Shown piece by piece: positions 20,714 through 28,540 of a stretch of 64,000 nucleotides of DNA. The stretch comes from Vibrio xiamenensis (GTDB lineage Bacteria; Pseudomonadota; Gammaproteobacteria; Enterobacterales; Vibrionaceae): assembly GCF_900100015.1 (NCBI RefSeq), contig NZ_FNDD01000003.1:1-64000 (forward strand), in the 5' to 3' direction. Numbering within the stretch: position 1 is the first letter of the stretch; every line of letters starts with the position of its first letter. Under the pieces are notes generated by a model. The model was not told the DNA's origin, ran no database searches, and saw nothing but the letters and a program-made list of their open reading frames with translations. The translations under genes were made by a program, and so were the position numbers.

Positions 20714-21739
20714 ATGACAACACCAGATAACAATCGACGTATCGTATTGGCTTCTCGCCCAGTGGGCGCACCGACAGCCGACAACTTTCGCTTAGAATCT
20801 GTCGCCAAACCGACGATTGCCGATGGCGAAGTGCTGCTACACACCGAATATCTGTCACTCGACCCATACATGCGTGGTCGCATGAGCGATGCCAAATCCT
20901 ACGCCGAGCCAGTCGCCATCGATGCCGTAATGGTGGGCGGCACCGTCAGCCGCGTTGTGGAATCCAAACACGCCGATTTCGCGGTTGGTGAGTGGGTACT
21001 CTCTTACGCGGGTTGGCAAGACTATGCGGTATCGAAAGGCGAAGGGTTACTTAAACTCGGCCAAAATCCACAAAACCCATCTCATGCTCTTGGCGTGTTA
21101 GGTATGCCTGGTTTTACCGCTTATATGGGGCTTTTGGATATCGGTCAGCCGCAAGCAGGCGAAACGGTTGTCGTCGCAGCCGCCACTGGCGCAGTAGGCT
21201 CTATGGTCGGACAAATCGCTAAAATTAAAGGCTGCAAAGTGGTCGGCATTGCGGGCGGCGCTGACAAATGTGAGTTTGCCAAACAAACGCTTGGCTTTGA
21301 TGAATGTATCGATCACCGCGCGGCGGATTTCGCCGATCAATTGGCAAATGCCTGTGATAGCGGCATAGATGTCTACTTTGAAAACGTGGGCGGCAAAGTG
21401 TTTGACGCGGTATTGCCGCTCTTAAACAGCAAAGCACGTGTGCCGTTGTGCGGATTAATTTCACAATACAACAACACCTCCCTACCTGACGGGCCAGATC
21501 GAATGGCAATGTTGATGGGACAATTGCTGATTAAGCGCATCAAAATGCAAGGCTTTATTATCTTTGACGATTACGGTCACCGCTATAACGAGTTTGCCCA
21601 AGATATGTCACAATGGGTTGCACAAGGAAAGATTCATTACCGCGAGCACGTCGTCGAAGGGCTAGAAAATGCACCGCAAGCCTTTATCGGGCTGCTAGAA
21701 GGGCAAAACTTCGGCAAGTTAGTGGTTAAAACTCAATAA
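20714..21739 (+). CDS. curA: NADPH-dependent 2-alkenal/curcumin reductase (CurA-like)
   Basis: A 341-residue zinc-free medium-chain reductase that saturates activated double bonds with NADPH. Marks are LDPYMRGRMSDAKSY, the nucleotide-binding segment VVVAAATGAVGSMVGQIAKIKGCKVVGIAGG, and YFENVGGKVFDAVLPLL, all typical of the CurA/leukotriene B4 12-hydroxydehydrogenase group. The ATG at 20714 has AAGG 8 bp before it; ATG 20699 touches the operator and lacks a binding site. It is under the NemR-type operator and 9 bp from the transferase gene, which suits a role in electrophile clearance. Confidence 0.88.
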   Translation: MTTPDNNRRIVLASRPVGAPTADNFRLESVAKPTIADGEVLLHTEYLSLDPYMRGRMSDAKSYAEPVAIDAVMVGGTVSRVVESKHADFAVGEWVLSYAGWQDYAVSKGEGLLKLGQNPQNPSHALGVLGMPGFTAYMGLLDIGQPQAGETVVVAAATGAVGSMVGQIAKIKGCKVVGIAGGADKCEFAKQTLGFDECIDHRAADFADQLANACDSGIDVYFENVGGKVFDAVLPLLNSKARVPLCGLISQYNNTSLPDGPDRMAMLMGQLLIKRIKMQGFIIFDDYGHRYNEFAQDMSQWVAQGKIHYREHVVEGLENAPQAFIGLLEGQNFGKLVVKTQ

Positions 21740-21748
21740 GGAATTCGC

Positions 21749-22366
21749 ATGATCAAACTTCACCATCTAAATCAATCTCGCTCCAAGCGCATCATCTGGC
21801 TGCTAGAAGAGCTCGGCGTTGAGTACCAAGTCGTGCCTTATCAGCGTGATAGTGTCACCTTTCTCGCGCCGCCAGAGCTGAAATCGGTTCATCCTCTGGG
21901 TAAATCACCGGTAATTGAAGATGGTGAAGAAGTGATCGCCGAATCCGGCGCTATCACCGAATACCTCATCAATCGCTATGGCGCCGATAAACTGGCACCC
22001 AAACCCGGCAGCAAAGCGCACCTTGATTATATTCAATGGCTACACTTTGCTGAAAGTTCAGCGATGCTGCCGCTACTGCTGAAGATGTTTGTCGCAAAAG
22101 ACGGCGCCAAAACCAATTTTCTAAGTGACTATGCGAACGCCGAATGCGTCAAAGTGATCGGCTATTTTGACCAGCGCCTCGAAGGTAAAACCTACTTAGT
22201 AGAAGAGCGTTTGACTGGTGCCGACATCATGATGTCGTTTGTGGTTGAAATCGTTGCACGCTTTGGCTTAATTGAACGTTTCCCCAATATTCAGCGTTAC
22301 GCTAAAACGCTGTCAGAGCATGAGAAGTTCCGCGCCGCCGAGCAGCTTGAAAGCTTATACGGCTAA
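21749..22366 (+). CDS. Glutathione S-transferase
   Basis: A 205-residue protein with an N-terminal thioredoxin fold (MIKLHHLNQSRSKRIIWLLEELG, with Ser10 and Ser12 as candidate catalytic residues; PLGKSPVIEDG with cis-Pro; ESGAITEYLINRYG) and a C-terminal helical domain containing GADIMMSFVVE. It conjugates glutathione to electrophiles in the cytoplasm. AAGGAA lies 6-7 bp before the ATG. It follows curA closely and shares its NemR-like control. Confidence 0.93.
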   Translation: MIKLHHLNQSRSKRIIWLLEELGVEYQVVPYQRDSVTFLAPPELKSVHPLGKSPVIEDGEEVIAESGAITEYLINRYGADKLAPKPGSKAHLDYIQWLHFAESSAMLPLLLKMFVAKDGAKTNFLSDYANAECVKVIGYFDQRLEGKTYLVEERLTGADIMMSFVVEIVARFGLIERFPNIQRYAKTLSEHEKFRAAEQLESLYG

Positions 22367-22380
22367 TACCTAAAACCAAA

Positions 22381-22405
22381 AACCGCTCAGCTGAGCGGTT
22401 TTTTT
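22381..22405 (+). terminator. Terminator of the curA-gst transcript (bidirectional)
   Basis: Perfect palindrome AACCGCTCAGCTGAGCGGTT followed by T5. The preceding A run lets it serve the convergent minus-strand gene too. Confidence 0.92.
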
Positions 22406-22432
22406 ATCACGGTTAGGCATGTTCTGAACGCG

Positions 22433-23317
22433 TTATTTCTCGCTTTGTTGCTTCACCGCTTTAAACAGTACCGACGTATCCATGCGGCCAAGCCCTTGTT
22501 GCTGCAAACTGGCGTATTCTGCATCAACTTGCTCTGTCATCGGTAAACGAATGCCAACTCGTTTGGCTTCTTCAAGACAAAAGCCCAAATCTTTACGCAT
22601 CCAATCAATGGCGAAACCAAAATCAAATTGATCTTTCGCCATAGTTACAGAGCGATTTTCCATCTGCCACGACCCAGCCGCGCCGTGTTTGAGCACGTTG
22701 ACCACTTGTTCGATGTCGAGGTTTGACTGCTGTGCCAGCATCAAAGCTTCGCTTAGGCCCTGAAGCACACCAGCAATACAAATCTGGTTAACCATCTTAC
22801 AGCGTTGGCCTTGACCATTTTCACCTAGTAAATCCGCTTGCTTCGCATAGGCTGCAATCACCGGTTTGATGATATCAAACGCGCTCTGTTGACCGCCGCA
22901 CATCACGGTTAAAGCGCCATTTTCTGCGCCAGCTTGACCACCGGACACCGGCGCATCGACAAACTGATGACCTGTTTCTTGGCAAATTTGTGCCAGTTCA
23001 ACGGCAAGCTCCGCGGAAGTCGTGGTGTGATCAACCAAAATCGCATCAGTTTTCAGACCAGCTAAAATTCCGTCTTCTCCGTACACCACGCTGCGCACGT
23101 CATCGTCATTGCCAACACATATAAAGACAATATCGCACTCTTGTGCTGCCTCTTTTGGCGTTTTAAATGCTTGGCCGTGGAATTGTTTCGCCCATTGCTG
23201 AGCTTTTGGCTCGGTGCGGTTGTATACCGAAGTATGATAACCGGCGTTTTGCAAATGCCCAGCCATCGGATATCCCATGACTCCTAAACCGATAAAAGCG
23301 ACGCGTATCTGTTCCAT
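22433..23317 (-). CDS. Beta-hydroxyacid dehydrogenase (3-hydroxyisobutyrate/tartronate semialdehyde type)
   Basis: A 294-residue NAD(P)-dependent oxidoreductase. The Rossmann motif is VAFIGLGVMGYPMAGHL; the substrate-binding segment is FVDAPVSGGQAGAENGALTVM; catalytic Lys174 sits in GQRCKMVNQI. Arg34 in VYNRT favours NADP(H), as in the GlyR/YihU-like branch. Relatives reduce small semialdehydes such as glyoxylate, succinic or tartronate semialdehyde. The gene stands alone, so context does not narrow the substrate. Confidence 0.9.
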   Translation of the reverse strand: MEQIRVAFIGLGVMGYPMAGHLQNAGYHTSVYNRTEPKAQQWAKQFHGQAFKTPKEAAQECDIVFICVGNDDDVRSVVYGEDGILAGLKTDAILVDHTTTSAELAVELAQICQETGHQFVDAPVSGGQAGAENGALTVMCGGQQSAFDIIKPVIAAYAKQADLLGENGQGQRCKMVNQICIAGVLQGLSEALMLAQQSNLDIEQVVNVLKHGAAGSWQMENRSVTMAKDQFDFGFAIDWMRKDLGFCLEEAKRVGIRLPMTEQVDAEYASLQQQGLGRMDTSVLFKAVKQQSEK

Positions 23318-23420
23318 GCTCAGTCCTTTTGCTAGCGGGTAGAGCTCACAGTCTCACAATTTATATTCGTAAAATCAATGAGTTTAAGAACTGATGTACG
23401 CAAAGTGTCTCATAAATGAT

Positions 23421-23888
23421 TCACTGGCGTGAATTTTTGTCTGCCAAACGCTTTTCGACCTGTTTACGTTCCCAATCGGCGCCAAACAAGTTCATCACTT
23501 CAAAGGTATTTAAACCATGAATGGTTAGGCCAATCCCCCACCCCAACATCGGCCAAATCGCCCAAATATAACCTGGCGAAACAATTAAGTTGATGACGAA
23601 CAACATAGCAATCACCGCCACATAAGAGATCAAATGGGAGTAAAATCCTTTGATCTCTTTAACCTGTTCGTAAACTTGCTGCTCTTCCAGTGACCACGAC
23701 GATGACGATTCGCCGTGTTTGAGCTGTTCGATATCGACTTCAAATACCGCCGCAAGTGCATTTAGAGACTCTAATCCCGGAGTGGCACCGCGTTCAATGC
23801 GTTGAATGGTTCGTACACTTAAGCCACTTAATGTCGCCAACTGATCTTGCGACCAGCCGCGTTCTAAACGAAGTTTTCTTATTAACAT
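23421..23888 (-). CDS. XRE-type HTH regulator fused to a 2TM membrane domain
   Basis: A 155-residue protein. Residues 1-57 form a Cro/CI helix-turn-helix (LRLERGWSQDQLATLSGLSVRTIQRIERG), followed by a linker. Residues 80-145 form a two-helix membrane module (FYSHLISYVAVIAMLFVINLI and GYIWAIWPMLGWGIGLTIHGLNTF), the 2TM domain often found behind XRE heads. It is thus a membrane-tethered DNA-binding protein. Target unknown; autoregulation is common in such proteins. Confidence 0.88.
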   Translation of the reverse strand: MLIRKLRLERGWSQDQLATLSGLSVRTIQRIERGATPGLESLNALAAVFEVDIEQLKHGESSSSWSLEEQQVYEQVKEIKGFYSHLISYVAVIAMLFVINLIVSPGYIWAIWPMLGWGIGLTIHGLNTFEVMNLFGADWERKQVEKRLADKNSRQ

Positions 23889-24109
23889 TTCAAATTCCTT
23901 ATCAATGAGCCTGATTATTGTGCGCTAAAATCGCCAATATGTTCACGTCATATACCCGACACCAAAGTGACACTTGTTAGTTTTCAAAGCATTAGAAAAG
24001 ATGACATGGGCTTTGTTCCAATATTCATTTCGCCAATACTAGCCAACGCTAGATCTCACAACTGGATTTATGTCACAATTTGTCTTTGACCAGCAAATAA
24101 GTTGTACCG

Positions 24110-24760
24110 ATGAATTTTCAAGCCGCGATTTTTGATATGGACGGGCTGCTACTCGACACCGAGCGCGTCTGTATGGATGTTTTCGAACAAGCTTGCCTTG
24201 CGCAAGGTGTGCCTTTTATTAAAGAGCTTTACTTACAAGTGATCGGTCGTAACGCCGCGGGGATCGAAGAAACCCTGCGTCAAGGCTATGGCCCTGAACT
24301 TGACTACCCTTCCCTGCACCAAGAGTGGCGAAAGCGCTATGACGCAGTGGTAAAACACCATGCCATTCCGGTTAAAGAAGGGGTCATCGAACTGCTCGAG
24401 TGGCTGAAAAGTCATAAAATCCCAGCCGCAGTCGCCACTTCAACCGCGCGTGAAACCGCGCAAATTAAACTCAAACTTGCTGGTCTTGATGGCTATTTTT
24501 CTGGTTTAACCACGGGCTGCGAAGTCAAAAATGGTAAGCCAGATCCAGAGATTTACCTGTTGGCGGCAAGTCGCTTAGGCATTGAGCCGAGCGCATGTGT
24601 CGCCTTTGAAGATTCCAACAATGGTGTCAAAGCGTCAATGGCGGCGCAAATGGCCACCTACCAAATTCCCGATTTGGTTGAGCCAAGCCATGAAGTGTTG
24701 GCACTGGGTCATCGCGTCGTGCCTTCGATGCATCACGTTCTTGCCGAACTGAGCGCTTAA
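24110..24760 (+). CDS. HAD-superfamily phosphatase/phosphomutase-like hydrolase
   Basis: A 216-residue cytoplasmic enzyme. Motif I is FDMDGLLLDTE (Asp9 nucleophile, Asp11), with a four-helix cap domain after it. Motif II is AVATST, the Lys segment is CEVKNGKPDPEIY, and motif IV is VAFEDSNNGVKASMAAQM. This is the beta-phosphoglucomutase/YniC-like subfamily; several members dephosphorylate sugar phosphates. It is monocistronic with a strong terminator after it. Confidence 0.9.
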   Translation: MNFQAAIFDMDGLLLDTERVCMDVFEQACLAQGVPFIKELYLQVIGRNAAGIEETLRQGYGPELDYPSLHQEWRKRYDAVVKHHAIPVKEGVIELLEWLKSHKIPAAVATSTARETAQIKLKLAGLDGYFSGLTTGCEVKNGKPDPEIYLLAASRLGIEPSACVAFEDSNNGVKASMAAQMATYQIPDLVEPSHEVLALGHRVVPSMHHVLAELSA

Positions 24761-24790
24761 TCCCCAAGCCGATAATCGCTAATAGCGTAT

Positions 24791-24821
24791 AAAAGTGGTC
24801 ATTGATATGACCACTTTTTAT
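24791..24821 (+). terminator. Rho-independent terminator
   Basis: AAAAGTGGTCA, loop TTGA with short AT pairs, TGACCACTTTTTA. It follows the HAD gene by about 30 bp. Confidence 0.9.
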
Positions 24822-24923
24822 TATTAAGCCCTCAAACACCAGCGTAAATTCGCTCACAACAGCCATTGAGCACAGAATCATTTATAAAATATCACAGAGT
24901 AGGGTTTGAATTTCACACTCTTT

Positions 24924-24942
24924 AATGATAATAATTATCATT
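24924..24942. promoter_or_regulatory. Fur box
   Basis: Perfect 19-bp palindrome AATGATAATAATTATCATT, matching the NAT(A/T)AT-rich Fur consensus. It overlaps a likely -10 (GATAAT at 24927) and ends 19 bp before the GTG start, so iron-loaded Fur should block transcription of the FagA-like gene and fumC. Confidence 0.93.
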
Positions 24943-24961
24943 ACTTATAAAGGAGTGTGCC

Positions 24962-25342
24962 GTGTCTCCATCAAACTATCTTTACAGTGCTTACTTTGCT
25001 GCCCAAGACCGCTTTCGTAACACCCACTCACTGAGCGGTTTTGAACCGGATGTCATCTACGATTACATTCATAGCGCGCACGCTTTAGCGTTTTACTACG
25101 AACCGCATACCAAACATGAAAACTGCTTATTGTGTGAGCTGTTTTTACGCCAAGTCTACTTTCATCTGCTCGAAGCGATTCAAGATCCTAATCGCAGCCG
25201 CACGTTTCGCCGTGTCTGCCTCGATTCTATTCATGCTCCGCTACTGGCGTTAAAACGCTACTACGCTTACTACGATAACGGCGATATTCAGTTTCTCAGC
25301 CTCAAGCACCAACTGCTGCGCATTCAGGCTCCGTTCGATTAA
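24962..25342 (+). CDS. FagA-like iron-regulated protein of unknown function
   Basis: A 126-residue soluble protein rich in Tyr, His and Leu, beginning MSPSNYLYSAYFAAQDRF from a GTG that has AAGGAG about 7 bp upstream. It holds HTKHENCLLCELFLRQVYFHLLEA with a CLLC pair that may bind metal. Position between a Fur box and fumC matches fagA of the Pseudomonas fagA-fumC-sodA operon; I rely on this context more than on sequence. It is 28 bp from fumC, so the two are co-transcribed and induced when iron is short. Confidence 0.6.
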   Translation: MSPSNYLYSAYFAAQDRFRNTHSLSGFEPDVIYDYIHSAHALAFYYEPHTKHENCLLCELFLRQVYFHLLEAIQDPNRSRTFRRVCLDSIHAPLLALKRYYAYYDNGDIQFLSLKHQLLRIQAPFD

Positions 25343-25370
25343 TCGATTGTTTATATTAAGGATCTCACAT

Positions 25371-26765
25371 ATGACTCAACAATTTCGTATCGAAAAAGAC
25401 AGCATGGGTGAAGTAAAAGTGCCACGAGATGCTCTCTATCAAGCTCAAACTCAGCGGGCAGTCGACAATTTCCAGCTTAGTAACATCACAATGCCAAGCG
25501 CATTTATTCAAGCCGTAGCGTACATCAAACAAGCGGCAGCACTGAGTAATTCACAACTCGGTTTGCTGGAAGGTGATATTGCCGTTGCCATTGCGGACGC
25601 CGCGCAAAGCATCGTTGAAGGCCAGCATCACGATCAATTCCCAATTGACGTTTTTCAAACAGGCTCAGGAACTAGCACCAACATGAATGCTAATGAAGTG
25701 ATCGCCACGCTAGCAGGCCGTCAACTGCACACCGATATCAGCCCCAATGATCACGTCAATATGGGACAGAGCAGTAATGATGTGATTCCAACCGCAATCC
25801 AAGTCAGTTGCGCGCTGACGATTGAGAGCCAACTGCAGCCGGCACTTGATCACCTGATTAACGTGATGAACAGTAAACAGCAGCAACTGCAAAATGTGGT
25901 CAAAACGGGTCGAACTCACCTGATGGATGCGATGCCGATCACGTTCGGCCAAGAGATCAGCGGCTGGCAGCAGCAGATCCAGCACGCAAAAGCGGCAATT
26001 CAGCACAGCTTAAGCGCCGTTAAAAAGCTTGCTCAAGGAGGGACGGCTGTCGGAACCGGTATTAACGCGGATCCACGCTTTGCTAGCACGTTCGCCGCCA
26101 CCCTATCCCAAGAGACACGTATCAAATTCTCGCCAAGCGACAACCCATTTTTTAATTTGAGTAGCCAAGATGCTATCGTCGCTTTGTCGGGGCAACTTAA
26201 AACTCTGGCAGTGGCAATAATGAAGATTTCAAATGATTTACGCTGGATGAATTCCGGCCCGTTGGCTGGGCTTGGCGAGATTGAGCTGCCTGCCCTGCAA
26301 CCAGGATCGTCAATCATGCCGGGTAAAGTAAACCCCGTGATTCCAGAAGCGGCGGCGATGGTCGCAGCTCAAGTCATTGGCAACGATGCGACGATAACGG
26401 TTGCGGGTCAAGCGGGGAATTTTCAGCTTAATGTGATGCTGCCAATCATCGCGCACAATATCTTGCAAAGTATTGAGCTGCTCAGTAACAGTGCTATGGC
26501 ACTGGCCGACAAAGCAATACAAGATTTTCGTGTGCAACCGAACAATATTGAGGCTGCGCTGGCAAAGAATCCGATTCTGGTCACCGCGCTCAACCCGGTT
26601 ATTGGCTACGCCAAAGCAGCGCAGATTGCCAAGCAGGCTTATCAGCAAGGCCGGGCAATTATTGATGTCGCAGAGCAAGAGACGGAGCTAGACCGAGAAA
26701 CCCTGCAAAACCTATTAGACCCAGCGCGCTTAACTCAAGGTGGTATTGTTGCTAGTAAGTCGTAA
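25371..26765 (+). CDS. fumC: Class II fumarate hydratase (iron-independent)
   Basis: Interconverts fumarate and malate in the TCA cycle without an iron-sulfur cluster. A 464-residue protein with DVFQTGSGTSTNMNANEV, VNMGQSSNDVIPTA, KTGRTHLMDAMPI and the superfamily signature GSSIMPGKVNPV with the catalytic loop Ser. The ATG at 25371 has AAGGA 8 bp upstream; the open frame back to 25347 lacks such a site. Fur control here means the cell makes this enzyme when iron is too low for class I fumarase. Confidence 0.97.
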   Translation: MTQQFRIEKDSMGEVKVPRDALYQAQTQRAVDNFQLSNITMPSAFIQAVAYIKQAAALSNSQLGLLEGDIAVAIADAAQSIVEGQHHDQFPIDVFQTGSGTSTNMNANEVIATLAGRQLHTDISPNDHVNMGQSSNDVIPTAIQVSCALTIESQLQPALDHLINVMNSKQQQLQNVVKTGRTHLMDAMPITFGQEISGWQQQIQHAKAAIQHSLSAVKKLAQGGTAVGTGINADPRFASTFAATLSQETRIKFSPSDNPFFNLSSQDAIVALSGQLKTLAVAIMKISNDLRWMNSGPLAGLGEIELPALQPGSSIMPGKVNPVIPEAAAMVAAQVIGNDATITVAGQAGNFQLNVMLPIIAHNILQSIELLSNSAMALADKAIQDFRVQPNNIEAALAKNPILVTALNPVIGYAKAAQIAKQAYQQGRAIIDVAEQETELDRETLQNLLDPARLTQGGIVASKS

Positions 26766-26782
26766 ACAGCAGCATGGTTTGA

Positions 26783-27715
26783 TTACTGAAAGCCAATCAC
26801 CGTCTTCACTAAGCGATGCAGTTGATCGGCAAACAATGGCTGAGAACTGCGCATGCAGATTCTTCGCCCCGATTGCAACGATTTCAACCATACATGATCA
26901 AGGCTCAACATCATAAAATACGGCAGTGGTAAACGACCCAAATGGGTTGGCCAACTCGCCACCGGCGCAGTTTCAAAGCCCGGGAACAACCGGGCAAATC
27001 GTGAATTCGTCGCCGAAATGCTAAAGTTGCCAATCACTAAGCTTTCGTCTTGTTCGTCAATAAAGACTTGAGATTCGACCCCACGTAGCAAGGCATTTCT
27101 TAAATTCCAACTGGCGTCATCAAACGGATATGGCAGTTGGGCGGTGATGACGGAAATCTGTTTTTGCGGAATCGGATGCCACGTAAACTTCACCGCTTGA
27201 TAACCGTAACCAATTGGGAACTCCGACACATTACTAAGCATAAAGCGGCTCATAATCCACTGTGAATTACCCGTGGATTTAGGCGTTGAATGATAACGAT
27301 ATGGATATTGAACTAATAGGCTTTGCAGGCTTTCAAGATCTTGTTGCGATGAAATATTTTGAATCACCAACATATCAAGTTGGGCGGCAAGCAATTGCTT
27401 AAGCTGCGCCTGCGTCAACGGATTATTAGTGAGCGTAAATTGACCAAATGAAATTGGTGTCGCACAGTGCGCCAGCACTCGGTTTTGATCTGGCTCCGCC
27501 ATCATCAAATACACCGCAGCAACACCTACCGCCACCACAAAGTGCGCCCAGTAGTGCAAAGCAAACATTAAAATCGCAAGTAGCGCGAAATAGCCTAGGA
27601 AAACAAATGGGCTTGAGCTTAGATTCTCCACCCACCAGACTTCGTGGTAGAGCTGTAATCCTCCCCAAGCGATAATCGGCAACGCAATGGCCAACCACAA
27701 CATCCAACGCAACAA
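26783..27715 (-). CDS. Membrane protein with degenerate endonuclease/exonuclease/phosphatase (EEP) domain
   Basis: A 310-residue protein. Two to three N-terminal membrane helices (residues 1-23, 36-53, 57-72) are followed by a region laid out like the EEP fold of YafD-type proteins: MLVIQNISS, ITAQLPYP, LVIGNFSISATNSRF, ASWPTHLGRLPLPYF and LDHVW. In active enzymes these read QE, H, GDFN and DH. Here Glu is Asn120, His is Gln193, and the Asp of GDFN is Asn230; only Asp273-His274 remains. It is probably inactive as a nuclease or phosphatase and may be a binding protein. It converges on fumC with 17 bp between and no clear terminator. Confidence 0.65.
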   Translation of the reverse strand: MLRWMLWLAIALPIIAWGGLQLYHEVWWVENLSSSPFVFLGYFALLAILMFALHYWAHFVVAVGVAAVYLMMAEPDQNRVLAHCATPISFGQFTLTNNPLTQAQLKQLLAAQLDMLVIQNISSQQDLESLQSLLVQYPYRYHSTPKSTGNSQWIMSRFMLSNVSEFPIGYGYQAVKFTWHPIPQKQISVITAQLPYPFDDASWNLRNALLRGVESQVFIDEQDESLVIGNFSISATNSRFARLFPGFETAPVASWPTHLGRLPLPYFMMLSLDHVWLKSLQSGRRICMRSSQPLFADQLHRLVKTVIGFQ

Positions 27716-28540
27716 TGGCCTCTCCCGCCAAAATCATTCATTAGTAGTATATAGGCGACCAACTTTAGACTTGAGAAAGTTTTTAACGACAAAAACCGCA
27801 TCGGTTTGCGTCATCGGCATTAGAACCCAATTGCATATATAAATAAATTGTTATAATTAAACAGCTTATATGTGCAAACTATGATTACACAATTAACACT
27901 GTTAACAATAAATACACAAATGATAAGTTAACTGAGGTCAAGCTGAAGCGAAGTTTTCCGAACTCTCAAACTTCTTCAAAGCGCAATATGGATTGTTATT
28001 TGACCATCTCCAAACATTAAGCATCTTTAGGTGCCCTTTTGGCCCACGTATCCCTCACGTGGGCTTTCTTTTGCCCCAACCTCATACCTCAAAACGGCTC
28101 AATTCCAGCCCGCACCCGTTATCTCACTTTTGCGGTCTGACCAGTTGAATATTTGTAACTTTATGATATGTTGCACTTTATAAATCACATATACCAACAA
28201 TCACTAAAAATATGGTTGTAATGCCCTAAGTGCGCGTTCGCTTTCATCGAGTAACCCAACCCTGATGTCAGCAGAATTTTGCTGATCAGCACAGCAAGCT
28301 AAGGCTATCGGATTGACTCTTTAGGGCGAAAAAGTTGCGGCACGTTACATCGAAATGCAGAGCAAGCGAATGGTTTGTCTTGGCGGTTGAAAAGGTGTGT
28401 TAACGCGACTTTGATATGAAAATGCAAACGTTACATTCGTACTTTTAAGTTGATCGTAATAAACAATATAATAAACCATAAGTTTAGTATAAATATCCCA
28501 TGTAGATTCATATACTTAAACTATACACACAATAAATATA
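27716..28540. other. Intergenic region with orphan terminator; candidate small RNA
   Basis: An 825-bp gap with no supported coding frame. AT-rich sequence at 27830-27930 contains TATAAT (near 27853) with an imperfect upstream TTGCAT, then a region to 28072 that ends in a strong plus-strand terminator though no plus-strand gene precedes it for over 1 kb. A small hairpin GCATC-TTTA-GGTGC lies just before it (28021-28034). Further on there is a TCAGCA/TGCTGA inverted repeat (28268-28285). The last 100 bp before 28541 are AT-rich and probably hold the cyclase promoter. Confidence 0.5.
28042..28072 (+). terminator. Orphan Rho-independent terminator
   Basis: GCCCACGT (28042-28049), loop ATCCCTC with flanking bases, ACGTGGGC (28057-28064), then TTTCTTTT. 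It is oriented plus, between a minus-strand gene and a plus-strand gene starting 470 bp later, so it must serve an unannotated transcript. Confidence 0.8.
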
